The position numbers were made by a program, and so were the translations under genes. 10,515 nt of DNA from Thermoplasmata archaeon. Its GTDB lineage: Archaea > Thermoplasmatota > Thermoplasmata > Thermoplasmatales > Thermoplasmataceae. The stretch covers positions 1-10,515 of the forward strand of contig JAKBQK010000357.1 in the NCBI GenBank assembly GCA_021835265.1, written 5' to 3'. Below the pieces are notes generated by a model that saw nothing but the letters and a program-made list of their open reading frames with translations, was not told where the DNA came from and ran no database searches. The first letter of the stretch is position 1; each line of letters opens with the position of its first letter. Shown here in pieces: positions 1 through 5,340 of the stretch.

Positions 1-1
1 T

Positions 2-403
2 ATTGAACTTGATGGGAATATTGGAGTAATTGCAAATGGTGCCGGATTAACAATGGCAACTCTTGATGCATTAACTCTTCACAAGGGAAAACCAAGAAAT
101 TTCCTTGATCTCGGAGGAACGGATAATTCAGATATAGTTGCAAATGCCTTCGATCTTGTGCTTAAGGCGAAACCAAAGGCAATACTGGTCAATATATTTG
201 GTGGGGTCACTAAATGTGACACAGTGGCAAATGGTATAGTAATGGCAAAGAATAAGCTCTCAATAACACAGCCAATTGTTGTTAGATTGAGTGGTGTAAG
301 GGATGATGAAGGACGGAAAATACTAAAGGATAGTAATATAGATTCATTCCCCACAATGATGGAAGCAATAGAGAGAGTTGTAAAGTTAGCAGGAGGTAAT
401 TAA
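2..403 (+). CDS. sucC: Succinyl-CoA ligase (ADP/GDP-forming) beta subunit, C-terminal part
   Basis: This is the last 133 residues of the beta subunit of succinyl-CoA synthetase, the citric-acid-cycle enzyme that interconverts succinyl-CoA plus NDP/Pi and succinate plus CoA plus NTP. The frame is open to the left edge, so the ATG at 53 is internal and not the start. What remains is the flavodoxin-like CoA-ligase domain. Visible family motifs are DGNIGVIANGAGLTMATLD near the left edge, the NFLDLGG turn, and ILVNIFGGVTKCD. The N-terminal ATP-grasp domain lies outside the window. The stop is 1 nt before sucD, so the two subunits are surely co-transcribed. Identity is secure because every C-terminal block of the family is present and sucD follows. 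The nucleotide specificity cannot be judged from this part. Confidence 0.96.
   Translation: MELDGNIGVIANGAGLTMATLDALTLHKGKPRNFLDLGGTDNSDIVANAFDLVLKAKPKAILVNIFGGVTKCDTVANGIVMAKNKLSITQPIVVRLSGVRDDEGRKILKDSNIDSFPTMMEAIERVVKLAGGN
391..397 (+). promoter_or_regulatory. Shine-Dalgarno site of sucD
   Basis: AGGAGGT lies inside the last codons of sucC, 7 nt before the sucD ATG. It is a near-complete match to the archaeal anti-SD and shows that internal operon genes here use SD-led initiation, unlike the leaderless first genes. Confidence 0.85.
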
Positions 404-404
404 A

Positions 405-1262
405 ATGAGCGTTTATGTTGATGAGAATACAAAAGTAATTGTTCAGGGAATAACAGGGCATCAGGGTGCATTTCATGCTGGAGAAATGCTCGCATTTGGA
501 ACAAAGGTAGTTGCTGGCGTTTCCCCCGGAAAGGCTGGAACTAAGTTCATGGACAGGGTTCCCATAGTTGGCTCAGTCAGGGATGCAATGGAATTTAAGC
601 CAGATGCTACCATGATCAGCGTGCCTGCCCCATTTGTAAAGGATGCGGCTTTCGAGGCAATCGACTCAGGGATCAATTTCATTTACATACTAACAGAACA
701 TGTGCCCTTCCACGACTCAATGGAAATAGTGCACAATGCAAGGAGAAAGGGTGCAGTTGTAATAGGACCAAATGGACCTGGAATCACAGCCGTTGGTAAA
801 TGCAAAATTGGAATCATGCCAAATAAAATATTCAGAAAAGGTAACATTGGAATAGCGTCAAGAAGTGGAACACTAACCTATGAAATTGTTGATGCTGTTA
901 CAAAGAGTGGAATGGGGGAAAGCACAGTCATAGGGCTTGGTGGAGATCCTGTAGTAGGCCTTAATTACATAGATATACTGAAACAGTATGAAAAGGACCC
1001 AGACACTGAAAAAATCGTTCTTGTGGGTGAAATAGGTGGCAGTAATGAAGAGCTTGCAGCCCAGTATATAAAAAAGCACATCACAAAGAAGGTTGTGGCA
1101 TACATAACAGGAAGAAGTGCACCACCAGGAAAGAGAATGGGTCATGCAGGAGCCATTATAGAAAAGGGAGTTGGAACTGCAGAATCTAAGATTAAAGCTT
1201 TCAATGCAGCTGGAGTAAAGGTTGCCGAGTACCCAACAGATGTACCATCACTTCTGGAGTGA
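405..1262 (+). CDS. sucD: Succinyl-CoA ligase alpha subunit
   Basis: This 285-aa protein is the alpha subunit of succinyl-CoA synthetase. It binds CoA and carries the phosphohistidine that relays phosphate to the nucleotide site of SucC. The N-terminal Rossmann CoA-binding domain shows VQGITGHQGAFHA (residues 13-25). The ligase domain has GIASRSGTLTYE (about 149-160) and GLGGDPVVG (about 177-185). The catalytic histidine is H247 in KRMGHAGAII, equivalent to the classic active-site His near position 246 in E. coli. Length matches the family (about 285-300 aa). The start is fixed by AGGAGGT seven nt upstream. The gene sits 1 nt after sucC, and its stop overlaps the region used as SD by argF, so all three genes are probably translationally coupled. 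The block GPNGPG replaces the commoner GPNCPG or GPNTPG, a minor variation. Confidence 0.97.
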   Translation: MSVYVDENTKVIVQGITGHQGAFHAGEMLAFGTKVVAGVSPGKAGTKFMDRVPIVGSVRDAMEFKPDATMISVPAPFVKDAAFEAIDSGINFIYILTEHVPFHDSMEIVHNARRKGAVVIGPNGPGITAVGKCKIGIMPNKIFRKGNIGIASRSGTLTYEIVDAVTKSGMGESTVIGLGGDPVVGLNYIDILKQYEKDPDTEKIVLVGEIGGSNEELAAQYIKKHITKKVVAYITGRSAPPGKRMGHAGAIIEKGVGTAESKIKAFNAAGVKVAEYPTDVPSLLE

Positions 1263-1264
1263 TC
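1256..1264 (+). promoter_or_regulatory. SD site overlapping the sucD stop; decides the argF start
   Basis: GGAGTGATC contains the sucD stop TGA (1260-1262) and resembles the SD consensus GGAGGTGATC with one G missing. It ends a few nt before ATG 1268. The GTG at 1259 lies within this motif, so it is more likely part of the ribosome-binding site than the argF start. Confidence 0.65.
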
Positions 1265-1267
1265 CCT

Positions 1268-2185
1268 ATGATTAAAAAAGATTTGGTATCAATTCTTGAT
1301 ATCAGGAATGACTTTAGCGAGATAGTAAATATGGGGTTAAAGTTCAAGAGATCAAGATACCAGACCAGCCCATTGGTTGAAGGCAGATCCATGGGGATGA
1401 TATTCGAAAAATCAAGTACAAGAACTAGAGTTTCTCTTGAAACAGCAATGTATCAGCTCGGTGGAAATGCACTTTACCTTAACCCCTCAGATATGCAAAT
1501 GGGCAGAGGTGAAACGGTAGAAGACACTTCACGAGTTCTATCAGGAATGCTTGATATCATTACTTACAGAGCTTTCAGTCATGAAAACGTGGTTAAACTT
1601 GCAAAATACTCTTCGGTTCCTGTTATAAATGCATTAGACAACCAGGAGCATCCACTACAGATGATAGCAGATTTTATGACCATAGCCGAAAAGAAAGGAG
1701 AATTTCAGGGAAAGAAGTTTTCATACGTTGGTGATGGGAACAATATGGTAAATTCACTAGTGCTTACCTGCGCAATGACTGGAATGGATATTTCCATAGG
1801 CACTCCTAAAAATCATATACCTGATCAGTCATTCATAGAAAAGGCAAAAAAAATAGCAAGGGAAACTGGCAGTACTGTTACATTGACCGATAAACCCGCG
1901 GAAGCCGTGGAATCTGCGGATATAATATATACAGATGTATGGGTTTCAATGGGAGAGGAAAAGCAGAGGGAAGAGAAGGAAAAGGATCTTAGGCCATTTC
2001 AGGTTAACAGTGAACTTGTAAAAAATGCAAAAAAAGATTACATCTTTATGCACTGTCTTCCTGCTCACAGGGGACTTGAAGTAACAGACGAAGTCGCAGA
2101 TAGCATCAACAGTGTAATTTTCCAGGAAGCTGAAAACAGGCTGCATAGTGCAAAAGCAGCAATTGTTTACCTTTTAAGCAATTAA
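1268..2185 (+). CDS. argF: Ornithine carbamoyltransferase
   Basis: This 305-aa enzyme transfers the carbamoyl group from carbamoyl phosphate to ornithine, giving citrulline for arginine synthesis. The carbamoyl-phosphate motif STRTR is at residues 50-54, HPLQ at 128-131, and HCLP at 262-265 with the catalytic Cys of the ornithine domain. The SMG loop in DVWVSMGEE (223-231) separates ornithine from aspartate carbamoyltransferases. Length is typical for the family. I start it at ATG 1268 because the GTG at 1259 is inside the SD; starting there would add only three residues. It follows sucD directly, an unusual partner for an arginine gene. No other arg genes are visible, so an anabolic role is likely but a catabolic (arginine deiminase) role cannot be excluded. 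A GCAA-loop hairpin covers the stop codon. Confidence 0.96.
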   Translation: MIKKDLVSILDIRNDFSEIVNMGLKFKRSRYQTSPLVEGRSMGMIFEKSSTRTRVSLETAMYQLGGNALYLNPSDMQMGRGETVEDTSRVLSGMLDIITYRAFSHENVVKLAKYSSVPVINALDNQEHPLQMIADFMTIAEKKGEFQGKKFSYVGDGNNMVNSLVLTCAMTGMDISIGTPKNHIPDQSFIEKAKKIARETGSTVTLTDKPAEAVESADIIYTDVWVSMGEEKQREEKEKDLRPFQVNSELVKNAKKDYIFMHCLPAHRGLEVTDEVADSINSVIFQEAENRLHSAKAAIVYLLSN

Positions 2186-2203
2186 AAGGAAACATAATTT
2201 TTT
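2170..2203 (+). terminator. Hairpin over the argF stop plus T6 run: terminator-like
   Basis: CCTTTTAA-GCAA-TTAAAAGG (2170-2189) is a perfect 8-bp inverted repeat with a GNRA-type tetraloop. It spans the argF stop codon (2183-2185) and is followed 8 nt later by TTTTTT (2198-2203). The arrangement resembles an intrinsic terminator, and archaeal RNA polymerase does terminate at T-runs. The same T-run is the front of the TATA box for the next gene. Function is inferred only from shape; it could instead be an mRNA 3'-end stabiliser. Confidence 0.5.
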
Positions 2204-2208
2204 ATACA
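2199..2208 (+). promoter_or_regulatory. TATA box, leaderless promoter of the hydrolase gene
   Basis: TTTTTATACA is centred about 24 nt before ATG 2228, which would put transcription start at or next to the start codon. No SD precedes the ATG, as expected for a leaderless mRNA. Confidence 0.6.
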
Positions 2209-2227
2209 ATTTTTAGCATTAAAGAGT

Positions 2228-3019
2228 ATGGCGGAATTAACAGAGTCTATGAAAAAGTTCAGTATTGAAAATGATCTGAAGTTAGATTACTTAGAAATTA
2301 AATCGGAAGGAAGCAGGGGAAAAATAATGGTAGTCTCGGAGATATGGGGACTCACAGCATTTATTAAATCTTTTAGCAGGAAACTGGCAATGGAAGGATA
2401 CGACGTTATTGCACCTGACTTATATTCAAGACCAGAAGACAAGAAGGTATTTACCGAAGAGAACATAATGGATGCCATGCGTCCTTTGTGGTCGCTTCCT
2501 CCAGAAAAAAGAAGAGATCCTGAGGCAATAAAAGAGGTAATGGGAAAATTGTCTCCAGTTGGAAAACAGATTTTTGAGTTTGTCTCAGAAAAAAGAGAGC
2601 TAATGGAAAAGAGAATGCTTTCCGATCTTTCCAAATTATACGAACAGGAGATGAAAGGTGTTAGTAAGAAAGGAATAATTGGGTTCTGCATGGGCGGGGG
2701 TCTTGCCTTTCAGCTTTCAACATCAAAAGCATTCGAAGCTTCAGTTATATTCTATGGTGCAAGTCCAAGAAATCTGGATGAAATGAAACACATAAAGGGA
2801 GCTGTGTTTGGAATCTATGCAGGCGAGGACAGTGGTATAAATGCAACTCTGCCTCAGGTCATGGAAAGAGTTGTAAAATACAAGACTGATTTCGAAATGA
2901 AGCTTTACCCTGGTACCTATCATGCCTTTTTCAACGACACTGGAATGAGTTATAATAAGGAGGCATCAGAAGATGCATGGGAAAAAGTGAAATATTTCTA
3001 CAGGAGGTATATGAAATGA
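2228..3019 (+). CDS. Dienelactone hydrolase family protein
   Basis: This 263-aa protein is an alpha/beta-hydrolase of the dienelactone hydrolase family (carboxymethylenebutenolidase-like), probably cytosolic because no signal peptide is visible. The expected catalytic triad is present: nucleophile C154 in GFCMGG, D201 in GIYAGED, and H232 in YPGTYHAFFND. E38 in VVSEIWGL matches the conserved Glu that gates the Cys in this family. The region between about residues 67 and 145, containing charged helices, is longer than in the bacterial enzyme of about 236 aa, where the Cys is near residue 123. The natural substrate cannot be told; other lactones or esters are as likely as dienelactone. It is leaderless, and its stop overlaps the start of a 43-aa ORF in an ATGA arrangement. 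Confidence 0.9.
   Translation: MAELTESMKKFSIENDLKLDYLEIKSEGSRGKIMVVSEIWGLTAFIKSFSRKLAMEGYDVIAPDLYSRPEDKKVFTEENIMDAMRPLWSLPPEKRRDPEAIKEVMGKLSPVGKQIFEFVSEKRELMEKRMLSDLSKLYEQEMKGVSKKGIIGFCMGGGLAFQLSTSKAFEASVIFYGASPRNLDEMKHIKGAVFGIYAGEDSGINATLPQVMERVVKYKTDFEMKLYPGTYHAFFNDTGMSYNKEASEDAWEKVKYFYRRYMK
3002..3008 (+). promoter_or_regulatory. Strong SD for the 43-aa ORF
   Basis: AGGAGGT lies 7 nt before ATG 3016, within the last codons of the hydrolase gene. Its sequence and spacing are identical to the sucD SD at 391-397. This is the main evidence that the small ORF is translated. Confidence 0.7.
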
Positions 3020-3147
3020 GTGAAATTAAACAGGAAGAGGAAGGCATATTTGATGGTTGTTTCTATGTATGGGTAGATGTAACCAAGAAATACATGTCAG
3101 ATAAGGGAAAGACATTCAATGATTATAAGAAACTTGAAAAGGTTTGA
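3016..3147 (+). CDS. Small ORF of unknown function, 43 aa
   Basis: This short ORF was read directly from the sequence: ATG AGT GAA ATT ... AAG GTT TGA. Its start overlaps the hydrolase stop as ATGA, and a full AGGAGGT SD sits 7 nt upstream, so translation by coupling is likely. The product begins with an acidic stretch (SEIKQEEEG), then an aromatic patch (FDGCFYVWVDV), then a lysine-rich end (KKYMSDKGKTFNDYKKLEKV). It has no transmembrane helix and a single Cys (C15). I recognise no family. It ends 8 nt before the convergent methyltransferase stop. The operon position suggests a function linked to the hydrolase, but that is inference. Confidence 0.6.
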   Translation: MSEIKQEEEGIFDGCFYVWVDVTKKYMSDKGKTFNDYKKLEKV

Positions 3148-3155
3148 GACTTCCT

Positions 3156-3758
3156 CTATTCCAGCCTTTTTGCATATAAGAACAAAACATCAATAGATAC
3201 CCGATCTTTTTCGTGGTGGCTGTATGTTCTAGGAATGATAAGTTTCTTTCTGCTATACGAAAGAACTGTTGCACGCCCCTTCAGGAAATTAAGAACGAAA
3301 TCTTTCACTTTCCAGTTATGAATTAGATAAATGAAATCACCAATTTTGAATATTTTCTCAAGGAAGGGCAGATCCGAATCTCTTATAACCGAGCCAAAAG
3401 GTGTGTTACAAAACACTGTGTCCCAGTGGCCATTTATATTCCTTATATCATCAGTTAATATTTCAACATTTTTGAAACCGCTTAGGTTTTTATGAAGTAC
3501 TCCCTCCTGATCTTTATCAATTTCCAGTGCAGTAACCAATCTTGCACCAAAATAAATAGAACCATATGAAAAGATCCCATTGCCACTGCCAGCGTCCATA
3601 ACTGTTCTTTCCTTTATGTTTCCGTTTATGAATGCAAGGTTTAAAATTTCTGAAGCTAGCACAGAATCGGTTGAATACTGCTCAAGTTCATTCTTTGGGT
3701 TACTTATTGGTTGCAGTTTTGATAATCGTATTTCCAAATCCTTTTTAGAAAGTTTCAA
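3156..3758 (-). CDS. METTL5-like SAM-dependent RNA (adenine-N6) methyltransferase
   Basis: This 200-aa class I SAM methyltransferase resembles the archaeal/eukaryotic METTL5 group. METTL5 installs N6-methyladenosine on small-subunit rRNA; the archaeal target here is inferred. The N-terminus has the typical LEIRLSKLQPI...LEQYSTD pattern (residues 8-31). SAM motif I is DAGSGNG (55-61), followed by acidic E79 and D81 in LEIDKD. Motif IV reads NTPFG (118-122) where NPPF(G) is expected. The start is TTG at 3758, forming a TTGA overlap with the upstream 105-aa gene; the next in-frame Met is after motif I begins and would destroy the domain. No strong SD is seen, so reinitiation after the upstream stop is likely. 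A generic N6-adenine RNA methyltransferase is the fallback call. Confidence 0.82.
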   Translation of the reverse strand: MKLSKKDLEIRLSKLQPISNPKNELEQYSTDSVLASEILNLAFINGNIKERTVMDAGSGNGIFSYGSIYFGARLVTALEIDKDQEGVLHKNLSGFKNVEILTDDIRNINGHWDTVFCNTPFGSVIRDSDLPFLEKIFKIGDFIYLIHNWKVKDFVLNFLKGRATVLSYSRKKLIIPRTYSHHEKDRVSIDVLFLYAKRLE

Positions 3759-4072
3759 TCTTCCCTGCTCTTTCCGCCAATCGCCATCTTGATTACATCA
3801 ACGGCAACTTTCTTTGAAGTCTCTCTTGACATGCCTCTTGATCGTAATATATCCTCAATCTTTCGTATGGCCCTTTGCTTTTTCCATGTTCCCTCTTCAT
3901 GAGCAGCAAGGACTATATATCTGGCTATCTCCCTATCTACATCGATCCCAAATCTTTCTCTTATTTTAATCTGCCAAATCGGTATTAGAATATCTGGAAT
4001 ATTCCTCAAGTTATTGCTCTCTCTTCTTTGAGCTATAATTTTATTTGGATCTTTCCTTTTAACCGAAGGCAT
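3755..4072 (-). CDS. Uncharacterised basic 105-aa protein
   Basis: I do not recognise a family. The protein has a lysine/arginine-rich N-terminus (residues 1-25), a hydrophobic stretch IPDILIPIWQIKI (25-37), and then probable helices ending in a basic region. It has no cysteines, signal peptide or membrane helix. The charge suggests nucleic-acid or ribosome binding, which is inference. The ATG at 4072 is about 24 nt from the TTTAATTAT box, fitting a leaderless start; ATG 4079 is out of frame. Its last codons overlap the TTG start of the METTL5-like gene by 4 nt, so the two form a coupled unit and the protein may assist that enzyme or share its rRNA context. No SD precedes it. Confidence 0.75.
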   Translation of the reverse strand: MPSVKRKDPNKIIAQRRESNNLRNIPDILIPIWQIKIRERFGIDVDREIARYIVLAAHEEGTWKKQRAIRKIEDILRSRGMSRETSKKVAVDVIKMAIGGKSRED

Positions 4073-4080
4073 ATTGCATG

Positions 4081-4101
4081 ATTAATAATTAATAATTAAA
4101 T
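4081..4101. repeat. Three tandem 7-mers, ATTAATA-type
   Basis: ATTAATA, ATTAATA and ATTAAAT run head to tail from 4081. The tract overlaps the TATA box and the expected initiation zone of the minus-strand gene. It may be simple low-complexity AT sequence or a flexible promoter element. Confidence 0.5.
4092..4100 (-). promoter_or_regulatory. TATA box of the 105-aa / methyltransferase unit
   Basis: On the minus strand TTTAATTAT is centred about 24 nt before ATG 4072, the same spacing as at the other leaderless promoters in the window. It lies in the 51-nt gap after the LSm stop, so this unit can be transcribed separately from csl4-LSm. Confidence 0.5.
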
Positions 4102-4123
4102 TTATTTTTATTGAGGTGTTTTA

Positions 4124-4339
4124 TTAAATTGGTACAATTCTTACTACGTTGCTTCCCCTGATTATTACTGTTCCAAGTTTTCTGTTAAGTTCTTCTCCTG
4201 TTTCCTCAACTGACCCCATGACCATATTCATGTACTCGTCGTATCCTGTCAATACGCCTTCCAATGTCCTGTTATCCTTTAGCAATAACGATACTTTTTT
4301 GTTCAAATTCTCTTCCAATATTTTCATCGGTACTATCAT
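4124..4339 (-). CDS. Sm-like archaeal protein (LSm / SmAP)
   Basis: This 71-aa Sm-fold protein would assemble into a ring (usually a heptamer) that binds U-rich RNA. The Sm1 motif covers about residues 12-42, with V16, the GVLTGYDEYMNMV block and the conserved D34 and N38 positions. The Sm2 motif is KLGTVIIRGSNVVRI (54-68), with the hallmark IRG. I chose ATG 4339 because GAGGG (4346-4350) lies 6 nt upstream; the ATG at 4345 directly abuts that SD and the ATG at 4327 is too far. It is the last gene of csl4 - coiled-coil ORF - LSm, 9 nt after the preceding stop. Exosome and LSm genes side by side suggest a shared role in RNA decay or processing. Confidence 0.93.
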   Translation of the reverse strand: MIVPMKILEENLNKKVSLLLKDNRTLEGVLTGYDEYMNMVMGSVEETGEELNRKLGTVIIRGSNVVRIVPI

Positions 4340-4348
4340 TTTCATCCC

Positions 4349-4501
4349 TCAGTTATATTCCTCGCTGTCAATATCTTCCTTCCTCATTATGAACTGTATT
4401 AGTCCTCTAATGACGTCTTTCATGTCGTCAACCTCCTTCCTCAAACTCACAATATCCTTGTTTAGTTTTTCGATATCCTTTATGTTGGTTTCTCCTTTCA
4501 T
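4349..4501 (-). CDS. Small coiled-coil protein, 50 aa, between csl4 and LSm
   Basis: This ORF was read directly on the minus strand from ATG 4501 to TGA 4349. The ATG overlaps the csl4 stop (ATGA), and GGAGATGA lies upstream as a usable SD. Residues I10, L13, I17, L20, V24, M27, I31, L34 and I38 follow an exact 3-4-3-4 spacing, so a parallel dimeric or oligomeric coiled coil over about 30 residues is strongly suggested. The tail is acidic (KEDIDSEEYN). I know no family for it. In several other archaea rpoL follows csl4, but this protein lacks RpoL features. The location between exosome and Sm genes suggests an accessory RNA-processing factor, which is inference. Its stop runs into the LSm SD as TGAGGG. 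Confidence 0.75.
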   Translation of the reverse strand: MKGETNIKDIEKLNKDIVSLRKEVDDMKDVIRGLIQFIMRKEDIDSEEYN

Positions 4502-5085
4502 TTTTTCATCTCCCCAAATTCAGGTGATCCATAATCAGGAGCTATTTTTCGCATTTCGCTCCTGTTGCAGTTTTCACAGAAAAGAACGCCGTTTTTAAGT
4601 ACAAGCACTTCTCTGCATCTCGAGCATCTTGATTTAAGAACACCAAGTCTGTTTCCATTTAGGGTTATTTCCAGGTTTTGACCTACCCTGATCACTTTTC
4701 CTCTTATTAGATCTCCTATATGTACAGTCTGAGCTCTTCTATCTTCTTTTTTGTAATCCTGCATGTTTCTTATGTATCCATCTGCCATATAATTTTCAAG
4801 TATTCCATTTTGTTCTATTCCTACAATCTGGATTGAAACCTGTCTTGAATCATTTTTCACTATTTTTCCATAAACAACGTTTTCAATCTTTGGTAGAATT
4901 TTCCTTATACCGTTATCTACGCTGGCAACAAGTTCTTTTTCGTTTTTCTTAACTTCTCCAGAGGTGGCAGAAATTATTCTTGAGTTTTCCTCAAGTGTGT
5001 TTTTTCCAGGTAAATATTCTTCTGAATAGGCCAGAACATCTCCGGGAATAACATAAGTAGTCTTTTCTTCTCCCATACCAATCAT
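4498..5085 (-). CDS. csl4: Exosome complex RNA-binding subunit Csl4
   Basis: This 195-aa protein is the archaeal exosome cap subunit Csl4, which sits on the Rrp41-Rrp42 ring and guides RNA into the 3'-5' exonuclease. The N-terminal domain has the typical VIPGDVLAYSEEYLPGKNT followed by SATSGEV (residues 12-44). An S1 RNA-binding domain spans about 66-146, with VYGKIVK, YIRN and GDLIRGKVIRVG blocks. A C-terminal zinc ribbon carries C154, C157, C170 and C173. Length is normal. The start at ATG 5085 has no SD; M4 (5076) is an alternative. It is the first gene of the csl4 - small coiled-coil - LSm unit, overlapping the second gene by 4 nt. Confidence 0.95.
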   Translation of the reverse strand: MIGMGEEKTTYVIPGDVLAYSEEYLPGKNTLEENSRIISATSGEVKKNEKELVASVDNGIRKILPKIENVVYGKIVKNDSRQVSIQIVGIEQNGILENYMADGYIRNMQDYKKEDRRAQTVHIGDLIRGKVIRVGQNLEITLNGNRLGVLKSRCSRCREVLVLKNGVLFCENCNRSEMRKIAPDYGSPEFGEMKK

Positions 5086-5111
5086 TTCTGAATTTGTTAA
5101 ATCAATTCATG

Positions 5112-5144
5112 TTATTAATGTTTTCAATTTTTCATTATATTTAT
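5112..5144 (-). promoter_or_regulatory. Probable promoter zone of csl4
   Basis: Two TATA-like tracts occur on the minus strand: ATAAATATAATG (about 5132-5143), which would give a leader of about 27 nt, and CATTAATAA (about 5112-5120), which would give an almost leaderless mRNA. I cannot choose between them from sequence alone. Confidence 0.3.
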
Positions 5145-5231
5145 TGCTTCCCAGTATGGGAATTATAAACTGTGTCTATTTTGATCCCATGATCAAAGGA
5201 CTGAATTTGTTATTCAGACAGCAGGAGCAAT
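5143..5231 (+). other. Dyad-rich intergenic element, possible structured RNA or operator
   Basis: Within 89 nt there are three perfect hairpins: TTCCCA-GTA-TGGGAA (5148-5162), TTTGATC-CCAT-GATCAAA (5180-5197) and CTGAAT-TTGTT-ATTCAG (5201-5217). In addition ATTGCTTC (5143-5150) can pair with GGAGCAAT (5224-5231) using one G-U, and TGTCT (5173-5177) with AGACA (5216-5220). The outer pairings compete with the first and third hairpins, so alternative folds exist. The stretch lies between the divergent csl4 and tRNA-Arg genes. It contains no convincing ORF or known RNA motif. Function is unknown. Confidence 0.35.
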
Positions 5232-5240
5232 CATAAAGAT
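5232..5240 (+). promoter_or_regulatory. Possible TATA box of tRNA-Arg
   Basis: CATAAAGAT is centred about 30 nt before the mature tRNA 5' end, allowing a short 5' leader of around 5 nt to be removed by RNase P. The match to an archaeal TATA box is modest. Confidence 0.3.
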
Positions 5241-5266
5241 ATTGATTAATGAAACAATTATGAAAA

Positions 5267-5340
5267 GGGCTTGTGGGGTAGCTAGGATATCCTAATGGCC
5301 TTCGAAGCCGAGGACCCGGGTTCAAATCCCGGCAGGCCCG
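5267..5340 (+). tRNA. tRNA-Arg (anticodon UCG)
   Basis: A 74-nt cloverleaf can be drawn. The acceptor stem is GGGCTTG (5267-5273) against CAGGCCC (5333-5339) with one G-U and discriminator G73. U8 and A14, G15-C48, and the G18G19 pair (5285-5286) are in place. The anticodon loop is CTTCGAA (5300-5306) giving UCG, which reads CGA and other CGN arginine codons. The T arm is CCGGG-TTCAAAT-CCCGG (5316-5332), an intact B box. The variable loop has four nt, excluding tRNA-Ser. CCA is not encoded and there is no intron. Odd points are a U-U at 13-22 and an A-A at 27-43. Confidence 0.9.

Noticed and set aside
2287..2691. 134-codon minus-strand ORF inside the hydrolase gene
   Set aside because: It lies fully antisense to a gene with an intact catalytic triad, has no upstream signal and shows no recognisable protein pattern. 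It is a shadow frame.
4149..4598. 149-codon plus-strand ORF across LSm, the coiled-coil ORF and csl4
   Set aside because: It covers three minus-strand genes that are each supported by motifs or junction signals. Its product is a Ser/Phe-rich composition typical of antisense frames.
5148..5220. H/ACA guide RNA ending in ACA at 5218-5220
   Set aside because: The trinucleotide follows paired sequence at a plausible place, but no pseudouridylation pocket or kink-turn could be drawn with confidence.
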